NCBI GenBank assembly: GCA_022828595.1 | Contig: JAKGHH010000003.1 | Span: 16,182,934 to 16,246,933, forward strand | Source of the DNA: Nelumbo lutea | Taxonomy: Eukaryota; Streptophyta; Magnoliopsida; Proteales; Nelumbonaceae | Length of the DNA stretch: 64,000 bases | Reading direction: 5' to 3' | Shown: positions 45,536 to 57,500 of the stretch, one piece after another | Numbering within the stretch: the stretch's first letter is position 1 | Layout of the letters: each line of letters starts with the position of its first letter | The notes under the pieces: model-generated | What the model was told of the DNA's origin: nothing | What the model saw: the letters and a program-made list of their open reading frames with translations, nothing else | Database searches by the model: none | Program-made: the position numbers and the translations under genes

Positions 45536-48500
45536 ATGACTTCTTTTCTCTCTCTTTCTTTACCGGTGGAGACTACGATGGAAAACTCTATTCTACCTCG
45601 GCTTCGCTTTGTTTCTTCCTCCCCTCGAGGAAGATATTCTCTTGATTCTGGTTTAAACAACTCAAAATTTGGGTTTCCCAATGCTGTCGAAGGAGAAGCT
45701 TTTCCCGGGTTAGCTTGCAATTGGAAGAAAATGCTAAATGTGTATGGTAGAGCGAAACCTCGGAGGAGTAACTGCACGAGAGCGGTGGGAAAGGACTCTG
45801 TAGAAGGAAAAGATAGTGATGATTCGGTGGATACTCTTCAGGCTACAATAGAGAAGAGCAAGAAAGTTCTTGCTATGCAAAAGGATCTACTTCAGCAGGT
45901 ATTTCTTTATTTTTCTTTTATTTGATACAAAACAGGTATTTCTTTTCTTCTTTCTCTTATTTGTGGAAAGCACCTCTTTGAAGTGGAAATTTTCTTTTGT
46001 TTACATTCATTGCATATTCTTGTTGATGCTTTCGAGTATAATCAGCCTGTACTGTTTTCAGTTGAAATCTTTATTTAAAAGGGCAGCCCAGTGTACGAGG
46101 CTCCCGCCAATGCGGAGTCTTGGTAGGGATAGATGTACGCAGCTTTACCTCTGCACATACAGTACAGCGAGGCTGTTTCCAAGATTTGAACCTTGCTCAC
46201 CCACTTGAAATCCTCATTTACTAAAACTTAAACCTCTCTTCTAGCCTCCTAGGTTCTTTTGTTCTTTTTTTCTTTCTTTTTGTCATTTCTTTACTTTTTC
46301 TCATGAACTGAGATCTCCTGCAAAGTCTTCAGGATAGAATAAATCAATGAGTTGAATGGTAGTCTGCCTTTTGCCTTGCCCATATAATTAGAACCACTTT
46401 AAAGATAACTAGCAAGGGGCGCCTGTGCTCAGCATGGGCGAATAATGCTGAGTAATTGGGAGAATAAAAAATAAAGAAAAAAATAATAAAAGTTCTGGGG
46501 ATTCAAATCCCGGTCTCTGCTGGAATGAACAAACTAATATATAGAAGATATATATTACATAAAAAGAGAAGAAAATAAAATGAACAATTCCTCCCACACA
46601 GAAATGCAGTATTCATTACCGAAAGCATGGAACAAATTGAAGACAACAGGCTTCTAAACCTAGACATCTAATGTTATTGATCTAACCTACAGTTGATAGG
46701 AAAAGCAATAGCTAAAATCAGTGGTTCTCAATCTAGTGTATGCAGGGTTCACAATTGGCAAGATTTTATAAACTCCTGTTTCAGAAATTGGGCCTAATAT
46801 AAAGTATGATTGAATTACAGTTACTGCATTGGATAGACCAAGTGAGTCATCATCAGTTACAGATTGTAGTGCATTTACAATAAATGAAAATGAATTCCTT
46901 TCATTAAATTGCACTTAACAAATAAATAATGAGAAAACAAAGTCAACCTCATCCATTCATGAGAAGGCATCAGCACAAAAGGAGAACATGCGACGCAACA
47001 GGTAGCTGAAGATTTATGGGTATAAAGATCAACAGGGATGAGTAGAGTACAAAATTCATAGGCCCATTCCAACAGCTTCCACCTCTTATTTATAAACAGC
47101 TCTTGAGTATGAGTATGAGTCAGCTACTTGAATCCAACAGCTATTGCAGATTCAAAATAGAACGAGAAGATGAGTATGGATCCACTACATGAATCCAACA
47201 ACAATAAACCTTTTTCCTCAAATCACAAACTAAGAAACCTGAAATATTTAGTGTTAGGGTGCATTTGGTAAATATGTGGCCAAAGAACTTTGGTCTCTTG
47301 CAAGATCAAAAGACAAAAAGATGACATTTCACATTTGATAAGAAAATTTCAGCAGATTTTTGTGCTTCTAAAGCTAACAATATAGAAATCCTTTAAACAT
47401 GAATTTCAAAGAGTTCAACAAATCCAAAATAACAATATAGAAAGAGTTAGCAATGATTCCTATAGAAATTACAAAGGTTGCATAACAAGAGTTTGACCAA
47501 GTTTTTGAATACTCAAAGAAAGAAGCACTATATTATATCTGCAATCCTCAGTATGCCTCCTAACAAAGTGGAAGACAACAGAAAAATTATTCTGAGTCCA
47601 AGAATAAGTGCATGCTATAAATAATTAAATCTCAAAAGGCAACAAAATAACAAAATATCTCAAAACAAAGAAATAAAGTACATGAAAATATTAACTGATG
47701 ACGAACAAGAAATTAGCACATGGTTTGGGAAAACTAAGAAATTGCCTAAAAAAATAACATCAATTATTTATCACATACTACTTGCAGTGTAGACTACGAA
47801 ATTAGCACATGTGTGTGTAAGGTGCGGGCATTTATTTCTGCATAGCCTGCTCTGTGTTTCTTTGTATCATATCATACGAAATCCTACTTTATTATGTAAA
47901 TGGGTCGGGGCCAAGTAGATTCACTGCTCCAATCTATGGAAATGATGATAGAGATACTTCTATATACTTTTTATAAGGTCAACTGATTATCCAGTTATGA
48001 AGGCCAAATGATACTTGTTTCTACTTCTATTGAATACCTGGTTTTAACTTCCTTATATGTATCCAGATTGCAGAAAGGAGGAAACTTGTTTCATCTATTA
48101 AAAATATCAAACTCAACATTGAAGAAGATTTAGACTCTTATAATGGGACTGATAATTCGTTTCCAGTACAAGATCTTGCTTCAACTGTTGCTGGCAGTAC
48201 TAATGGAAAATATGCTAATGATATTCATTCCAAGAGCTACACCCAAGCAACTGCAGTTGGGATGTCAGAAACCCCAGATGTTGATGTCAATGGAAGTTTT
48301 AGTGAAGAAGAGCAAGGAAATGGAAGAAATTTATCTCCTGAAAAGGTTTCTTTAGATATAGATTCCTCCAAAGAGTTCAAAGAAACTAGTTTAACAACAG
48401 TTCAGTCTGATACAGTGCCATCGTTTCTATTGAAAACCTCTAAGTATGATCTAAAAGATGAAAGCACTGAGGAGTTGGTAGAATCAAGTTTAAAAGATGA

Positions 48501-51500
48501 TGTAAGCAGTGAAGCTAATCTAGTTTCTGAGGATGAAACTGTAAATACACCTCCTTTGGCTGGGGCTAATGTCATGAATATCATATTGGTAGCTGCAGAA
48601 TGCGCTCCTTGGTCAAAGACGGGTATGTTTCTAATAAGAACTCTGAAACAAATTCCACATATGAAAGCAACTTATTTTAAGGATAGTTTTGCTTCTCAGA
48701 TCACGTTCTGTTGAGTCTGAATCTGGTCCCAACACAGGATCCCAACTCCCAACAGCCATTACAGCTGTAAATCAGGAGCATCTCACCATGAAGGACAAAG
48801 GAGATGTTCCCAATGCATGGCTGCATGGCTGTTGGGACAAGATCCAAACTCCATTCTGTCACCCTTGTACCAGAAAATAATAGTTTGACTTTTTTTGTTT
48901 TCAGATTTTATTTTGTTATACATAAAAGGAAAATTGTCTATACTTTCTGAGTGATTCTTTTATTCTGTACTTTCAAGTGCAATTCATTTCCCCAAGAGTG
49001 GGGAAATTGAATGTAGTCACTGGGTGAACAGTCAAATGTCTTTTGATTGTATGATTCAGGCACCTCAAATGCTCCCCCACCCTTCACTAGGGCTGTCAAT
49101 GGACCAGATTTTGGTCCAACCCAAGCCGGTTCAATATAAGTCCATTAGGGATGGGCCAGGTCCAATCCAATCTGATGAATGCTTTGGACAGTTCTGGACT
49201 GGTCAAATTCAATGTCTGGACCGTCCAATCTGTTCAAGTTGGCTTTAATTTAGACCGGGTCCAACCCAAACCTGGTTCATTGACATCCGTACTCTTATCT
49301 TGTGTCAATGGACCAGATATTGGTTCATTCTGAACCAGTCCAATATAAATCCATTACAGATGGACCAGGTCCAATCCAATCTGTTTGGGCCATTAAGTCT
49401 GGACTGGTCCAATTCAATGTCTTATTGATCCATCCAACCCATTCAAATTGACAGGGTCCAACCCAAACCTGGTCCATTGACACCCCTACCCCCACCCTCC
49501 CACACACACATGCACACATTTCATTTGTTCATGTGGAAGATCCTATTGGCCAAAAATTGGCATCTGGAAATCCTATTTGACATATTACATATTTTGGTTG
49601 TCAGAAAGATATGACTAATAGAGCAGCAAAACAATAAGAGGAAAATGCTCAATTGGTAAGATTGTTAGTACCATACAATCAATTCAACTTTTGACCTGAG
49701 TATATCTGTAAAATATGATTCATCGTGTTGTTAATTTGACCCCATATGGTTTTGCTGTTGGTCTTTTACCTGCTTTTGGTTGCTATTCTTTATAGGATCA
49801 CTATATAGTTTTCTCTTTCTCTTCGATTGCTTAATATAATTTTATTTTGCACATGCTGAAATCAGACAAGAGGAAAAAAATTCTTTTATGTTTGATCTAG
49901 AGGCTGATCTTAAGAGTTCTGTTAGGTGGGCTTGGAGATGTTGCTGGGGCTTTACCAAAGGCTTTGGCTCGGCGTGGACATAGGGTTATGGTAATTTTAT
50001 TTTATATTCCATGTGATTTCTAAACATGAGATTCTTGCAGTAAATTAAAAAGAGACTTTTTTTCACACAATTGAACATTTTCAGCACAAACCAGTTGAGT
50101 CAGCCAGCTGAAAGCTTCCCTCTTTTGCTTGTATAAAATTGGGTGGAGCATATCTATATTGTAGTATGCTTATTCTTGTACTAAACATTACATGGATACT
50201 TGTTAGTTTTAATTCTCAAGGTTGCCTATAATCTCCTATTTGAATAAAATAGTTCTTTTTTAAGAATCTGACAGTTTCTTGTTTGTTCTCTCAACATACT
50301 GAAATTGTCAAGACTTGTAGCCTTTCTAATGGTTAATTTTTAGGATCTAACAACTAGTTCATAACTGTTGAGTTTCCTGTCTGATCACCTCAGTTCTTAG
50401 AAGCTCAAACAATTGAGAGCTAATTAGTTCCTTGTTAAGTTAAACCAAAAGAAAGTGCATTGATTAATTATTGTTCTTATTTTTCTTGCCTCAGGTTGTG
50501 GCACCACGGTATGGTAACTATGCTGAAGCCCAAGATATAGGAGTTCGCAAGAGGTATAAGGTGGATGGACAGGTGCGCTTCAGCATCACTCAGCTACAAC
50601 TTGACTTTTATATGGTGTTGTAACTATTGTTTTCAAGGAACCAACGTGAATAGATATGGATTCATCAAATGTAATGAAAAAATGGTTGAATCCCTTGTTT
50701 TTCTCAATGTTGTAGAGATGCATAGAAGGGGAAAAAAAAGCAGCCTTGGCCTAGAGAGATATACATAGGGTTAAGCACCTGATCTGTTAATATGTGGGGT
50801 GGGGGGGCTCGTTTTTGAGTGGACAATCAAAGGCTATTTGCCACCCTAGACTGATTTTAGGGGTGGATTCGAGGCAAGTAAACCTGAATATCTAGCTATT
50901 TGAGCTCATCTTGCTAAAACAGATGAGCTCGATTTGAGCTAGAGACTTGAGCTCGAATTCGGCTTGGCTCGAGCTCGACTATGAGCCAAATTTCCTATAA
51001 AAATAAAAAAACTATACATATAAAAATTAAATGTTATATATATGTATGTATGTTTAATTATGTCAATCATGGAAAAGCACCTTATTTCCTCGTCATCACC
51101 TAGGACCCACCATAGCAACACCTTGACAACTACTTGTAGCTTTGTAATGACTTCAATTTTATTACAAGTGTGTTAAACCTTTCAACCATGCAGGATGTGG
51201 AGGTAAATTTCTTCCAAGCCTACATTGATGGTGTGGACTTTGTTTTCATGGACATCCCTATGTTTCGCAATATTGAGAACAATATATATGGGGGAAGCCG
51301 AGAGGTAACAAATGTGCATCCTATTGATTGCCTGATTCTAAGATAAAGTTCATTACCATTTTATTTTAACTTTAGTTAAATGTGTACTTTTAATTTCTTA
51401 TGACTTCTAGTCATCAAGATGGAAAATGTTAGTTTAAATTCTTAGTGCAACAAAGTGCACAGATGTCAGTCATACATGTGGAATGGGTAGAGAGGGGAAG

Positions 51501-54500
51501 ATCCAGAATTTGATACCTCTTTGTAAAGAATATCTGGACTAAAATATATCTAAATCCATGCCTCGATATATGACATCTAATCTCTCTCCCTGAACTATGC
51601 ATGTAAGACATTCATGCCCTTCCAGGATTGTAATTGATTGCACAGTTATTGTCAACTGTCCATCTGATAGCAGTAAGAGATTTTATAGGTTGAACATGTC
51701 AACTGGTGGGTTTCTATTATCAACCACTTCATACAAATATGTACAGTGCAAAACCTTGAATGTGGTATTTCTAGACCTTGTATTTGCACTGTACATATTT
51801 GTATTTGCATTCCTCCTGAACTGAGGGTAAATATCAAAATGTATACTTGTCTATTATTATATTAATTGTGAATATTCTCATTGTTTGTTTTTAAGCTTTT
51901 TCATTTAACATATTTTAATTTCTTATAAAGCGCAGGATATTTTAAAACGCATGGTTTTGTTCTGCAAGGCTGCTGTGGAGGTATAATTTATGGACACATC
52001 ACTTAAATCTTTACTGATAGATCCCTGTTGGCAGATGTCAGTCTTAATATCGTGTCACACTTGTAGAACAAATAATATATTACCAGAAGCCATAGCATAT
52101 CCTAGGTATTAGGTCTCATTAAGCATGTGCTAGCAGACCATCTATATTATCTGGAATATAGGTTTTATGATTCCTTGCATATTAATTTTTGTTTCATTAG
52201 ACAGTTGTTGCAAGAAGAGTTTTATTAATAAGATCAAATAGCAACTTATACAATGAGAGGCTTCCCATAGAGGGGCACGAGATGCAGCCTCAATTACATT
52301 ACAAATGAGATTACAATTGAGCCCAAAACAAATGCTCCCTATGTACCCAAACGTAGCTAAGTAATCAGCTATCTCATTGGCCAATCTCCTTTGCCAAAGG
52401 ACCCTTACAGTCATGTTTGCAATTAACCATTTAAACCTTTTCACAGATTCCCTGTAAGTCCAAAAATAGTTTCTGGATCTGTCAGTCATCCAACGCTTTG
52501 AGCCCCCTCCAATTATCAATCTGTCCATGTTCAGCTCTCTAGCAAACTGTGCTCCTTGCAATACGGTTTGCAACTCAGCATGTATGGAGTCTCCCACTCC
52601 TACAGAACCTGAATACAAAGAAATTATTTGCCTTTCTGCATTCTTAAACATGCCCCAATTCCTGAAGGCCCAGGATTTTCAAGGCTGCTTCCATCAAAAT
52701 TTAGCTTTATGAACCATGCTTCAGGAGGGTACCCAAGTAGAACAAGGCCTAACCTTAATCTCTAAACTTTTTGCTACAGATTCCCAATTCTTCTAGATAT
52801 CACCAAATAAGAACTGAGGAAATAAATCCACAGTTTTGGCCCAATGTATAGTCCTACTTAAGATGCATTCCCAAATAACCTCATCACTCCCTTCCTTGTC
52901 GTTAAAGATTCTGGTACTTCCCTCATTCCATACTATCCAAACCACTACTACAACCCTAGCACATCTCCTGATCTCCATAAAATCCTGCCCTTCCTTTTCA
53001 ACCATCTGAATGTTGTAGGGTCAAAAAGGCTACTGACCTGCAAGTGCAAAGATCATCTGCAACCAAAAAGTACAAATAACCTTTTCCAAGGGCCTGCAAC
53101 AAGTGGGTAGGAGATTAGAAAGTGGTAACGATTCTCACCGTTAGCTTTACATAGGATACACCCATTACAGGAGAGGCCTTGTTCAAAGAGGTTTTCTAAA
53201 AAAAAATTCCTTTTTCAAGGCATTTTCAGTAACTTATCTGCAGCACGGGTGTGAAAGTCACACCAGATCCATTTTAAGGAGACAGGAATACTAAAACCCA
53301 GATGCTAGCAAAGAACTCTTAATAATACCATAAAAGTAATTAAAACTTCAATAGAAAGATGCCTCCTCTTCAAACCAATGAGATTAGAGTCCATTCTTTC
53401 AATGGCCAGCTCCTGAGCTTGCTCTAAATCTTGCTTTATGCTTAGAGGAAAAGCCACTGTGCACCCCATGATTATCACATATAACTCAAGGAGATGGAGT
53501 TCATAATAACCAAATCTTAACGTTGTACCTTATCAGATGATGATAGTAAGGCCAGATACTGCATCAAGGCAGTGAAAAATGACCTAAGATTTCTGACTTT
53601 GGGAAGTAGAGTGACCAAGGAAAACCAAGGTGTCATAAGAATTTTGAAGGTGAGAAATTAGAAATAATGGGGGAACCCTCCTTAATGAAGAGATTAAACA
53701 AAACTCACTTTTCTTTCCATTATCATGCTAAAAGTTTCCACAAAAAGAAAAAAAAAATGAGGGAGAAGGGTCCCATTGCCAAAGGCCCTTTTAACTTGTA
53801 AAAAAATCCCTAGAGGAACCATTGATGAGAAAAGAAGATAACTATACTAATGCAAACCTCAACCCTTTTTTTTTTTCATTTGGCTCCAAGGTCCATGAGG
53901 ACCAAGACTGACAAGGAAACTCCAACCAATACAATCATAAACTTATTCTAAATCCACTTTGCACATGAGACCCACTGATCAAAAAAAAAAAAGAAAAGCA
54001 CATGAGACCTCAGAATTCTGCTTCAGATAATGAGAATTCGAAAACTAACCTAAGATGTGCTCATCATCTAGGATTTGCTCCCTTCTGCAAAATCTCCCTG
54101 GAAAGTTCTGACAAATTGTTAACTACACCTTTCACGTGACCTCTTCTTCTACCCATACTTTCTTAGGGATTAAAGAAATGAATGCAGCATTATGTACACT
54201 GTCCAAATGCCACTATCAGACTTAATTGTATCAGTTTTCAGAAATGTCCAACTGGCTATAAAGGATCATACGAAAGCTATTTGAACCTGGTGTTGTATCC
54301 CTTTCCATGTCATTAAGAGCCCTAGAACTTCCTTTTTTTTTTCTTTTTTTGAAATAAGGTAACTTTCATTCAAAACAAAAGGATGCATGAGGAGATGTCC
54401 AAATAGGGGTTTCCAAAAAAAAGCCCACTCAATATAGAGGATAAGAATTTGCACTATACAACATATCCCTTCCCAACCTATTTTTATCTAAAGCATCTGT

Positions 54501-57500
54501 CAGAAGATTTAAACACCTAGGGATCCATTTGAAGCTGCATTGGATTGAATCTGAAATGTCATAATTCATAAAATATAATGTGCTTAAGACTTAAGAGTTA
54601 AGACATTAATCCATCCACCTTCATACTTGTAGTTTGAAAAATATCAATCACTGAATTTGCTCCCAAATCATCTGGCACATCACGAAGGAGAGAAGATCCC
54701 ATAGAATTCTTTCTTTCCCAGTGAAGCTATAAGCTGTCCCAGTAGGAATCAGTTCCATTGTGTTTTCTGGACTAACCCTTTAATGCCAAACTTCTATGAC
54801 ACCACACCTGAAGCACGAAAGGACAATGAAGAAGATGGGACACAAATCCTCCTCTCTTCGGTACATAGAGCACAACATTTTGGATTTCAGATTGCAGGAG
54901 ATGAGATGATAAGTATGAGGGTTTTATCTAAGAAAGCTTCAGAACATGAAGAATGCAACTTCAGTTGGAATTTGGAAACTCCAAATGTATCTTGCAGGAA
55001 AGGCCCTTATGCCCAGTGAAAACATCACTGGGAATATACCACCAGTATCAAGACAACATTCCAAATTCCAAGTCATCCCGTTGGGAATAGAGAGGAAACT
55101 GCTTAGAATTTAATTTCCCAATTAACATTCCCTAACAATCATGAAATCACAGACTATCTCCACAGCAACCAATTCAATGAAACTTCATTGATTGAAAAAA
55201 CAAAAACATTGATGGCATCCTTATCAGCCACCAACTTGACTCAAGTTTAGCTTAAGAAAATCTTAATGTAATTGTCTCCATGCTTATGCATCCTGCCCAT
55301 CTTAATTCTTTGATCATTACTGTCATTGAAAAGAATAAGCTTCTTAAAGTCTTCAGCTACCTTTTGAATGTTATTTGCACCTGACCATAATTTCCACCTG
55401 ATTTGAATCCCAATCAAGATGGGTAGCCTCATATTATCAATCAGTGACTCTTCTGTAAGCTACAAATTTCTTAACAAAGCATCAAAGCCATCTCCAAGAA
55501 ATATCCTTCTTCATGATGCTAATAGGACATAGCCCAAGGCTCCCCTTCTTTCAGTTTGCAGACCAAATTCTACTATGCTAAAGGGAATTTCTTCTCATCT
55601 GCTTCTCCATTGGAATTCTCTCTTCACTTAATCTTGTCTTCCGAGCACATTTTCCAATACATTAATGTTATATGTAGAAAGTGAATTACAATAATAGGTA
55701 AAACTTGAAGTGTATTTCATGATGTTTAATAAAGATATTGCTGTATGTAATACACGCAATTTGGTTGGAATTCTATTTGTTGACAAGGGGATGATGCCAC
55801 TTGACCACATTCAAGGTCACAACCCATGCCTGTGGGTATTTCATGAAATTGACATCTTAAGTTGTTTTCAGGTTCCTTGGCATGTCCCATGTGGTGGGGT
55901 TTGCTATGGAGATGGAAATTTGGTTTTCATTGCAAATGATTGGCACACTGCATTATTACCAGTCTATCTGAAGGCATACTACCGTGATCATGGTGTGATG
56001 AAATATACCCGCTCCATTCTTGTGATCCACAATATAGCACACCAGGTTTGTTCTTGTTTGCTTAGGATTTGGCTATATAAGCTATACCTGATCAATACTA
56101 ACTGTTCATATTTTGTTAAATTGAAAAGGTTGATCAACCTGATTCTTTCACATAACTTATTCTCTTGTATTTTCTTGGTCCAACACCCAAAATGTGAAAT
56201 CAGAGTCAAAGTCCTTTTAAACACGGATGAGCTTTGGGTTCATCCTGGGAATATATAACCTAAAAGCACTCCATTTTATAATCAGGTTCATTGACCTGGG
56301 AAAACGTTTAAACTTCAGACCATCCTTCTTGTTAGTTTTACTGGGTTAAGAGAATGTAAACCCAGAAGAAAGGGAGGTTAATATGAAAAGAAAGGTCAGT
56401 TTGGTCTTTGGGGCTGGTTGGTTGGTTCAAGAATGATTTCTCCTAGTTTTAACTTTGAAGAACTTCAAAAGGTAATTATATTTTACATAAAGTTAAGAAA
56501 AACATAATTTATTTACTCAAGAATTTCTTGGGAAAAGGGAGTTTTTTTGAGAGAAAGGTAATGTATGAAAAGAAAACAAAACAAAATATACAAGGCCCTG
56601 ATCAAAAAGAATTTGAAACAGGGGAAAAACTGAGAAGCCGATTGCACTGCAGATATAGATAAAAAAAATCCTTGAATAAAAAAAAAAGAGTTGAAAGGTA
56701 AATCCTTTAGCTGTCTGTGAACTGCAGCCCATGAGTATATTCTGCCCGATAAGCCTTTTAATATTGTAACTACTGTATTATGTTTATTTTAAAAAATTCT
56801 CCTATTTTTCTCCGTCCATAAAGACCGAATCACTGCTGTCGGAATTACTTTCCACAAGACTTTCCCTTTCTTGGACCCTTTAACTTCCAGCACCACAATA
56901 GAGATTTCAGGTCGTTTGGGAAACAAAAATTAACAATAGAGATTTCCCTTTCTTGGACCCTTTAATTTCCAGCACCCCAAAGCTTTCCCCCCAACCCATT
57001 CTTGCAAGCTTGCAGAGGATGCATAAATGCCTCTGCATCCTCTGAGGCTGTCCCACACGTGCAACATCTGCTTGGCTCCATACCTCCACTATCATTTCCC
57101 CATTTCCCCTTTTAGCAAGCAAAGGTTCAGTTTGGTCTTTAGGGTTGGTTGGTTAGTTGGTTCAAGAATTATTTCTCCTATTTTTATTTATTTATTTATT
57201 GAAGAGGCCCCAAAAAACACAGATGGACCACAGTACCACACAAAGCAAGGACCAAAGTCACTTGGCTTAACCACCCTACAACACCCACAGTATACTGTAA
57301 ACAGAGCACAAACTAAAGCATAACACAGAAACAAAATAAACAAAACCATTTCTCCTGTTTTTTTTTAATTTTTAAGAACTTAATAAGTAATTATATTTTC
57401 ACATAAAGTTAAGAAAAGTATAATTTATTTATTCTGTGTTACTTTATTTTGATAAGTAAGATTATTAATTCATTCAACTACTTTAAAACAGAAAAATTTA

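Noticed and set aside
46489..46520. tRNA-like T-arm GGGGATTCAAATCCC
   Set aside because: Only a B-box-like stem-loop is visible; there is no A box, acceptor stem or cloverleaf. Not called as tRNA or SINE.
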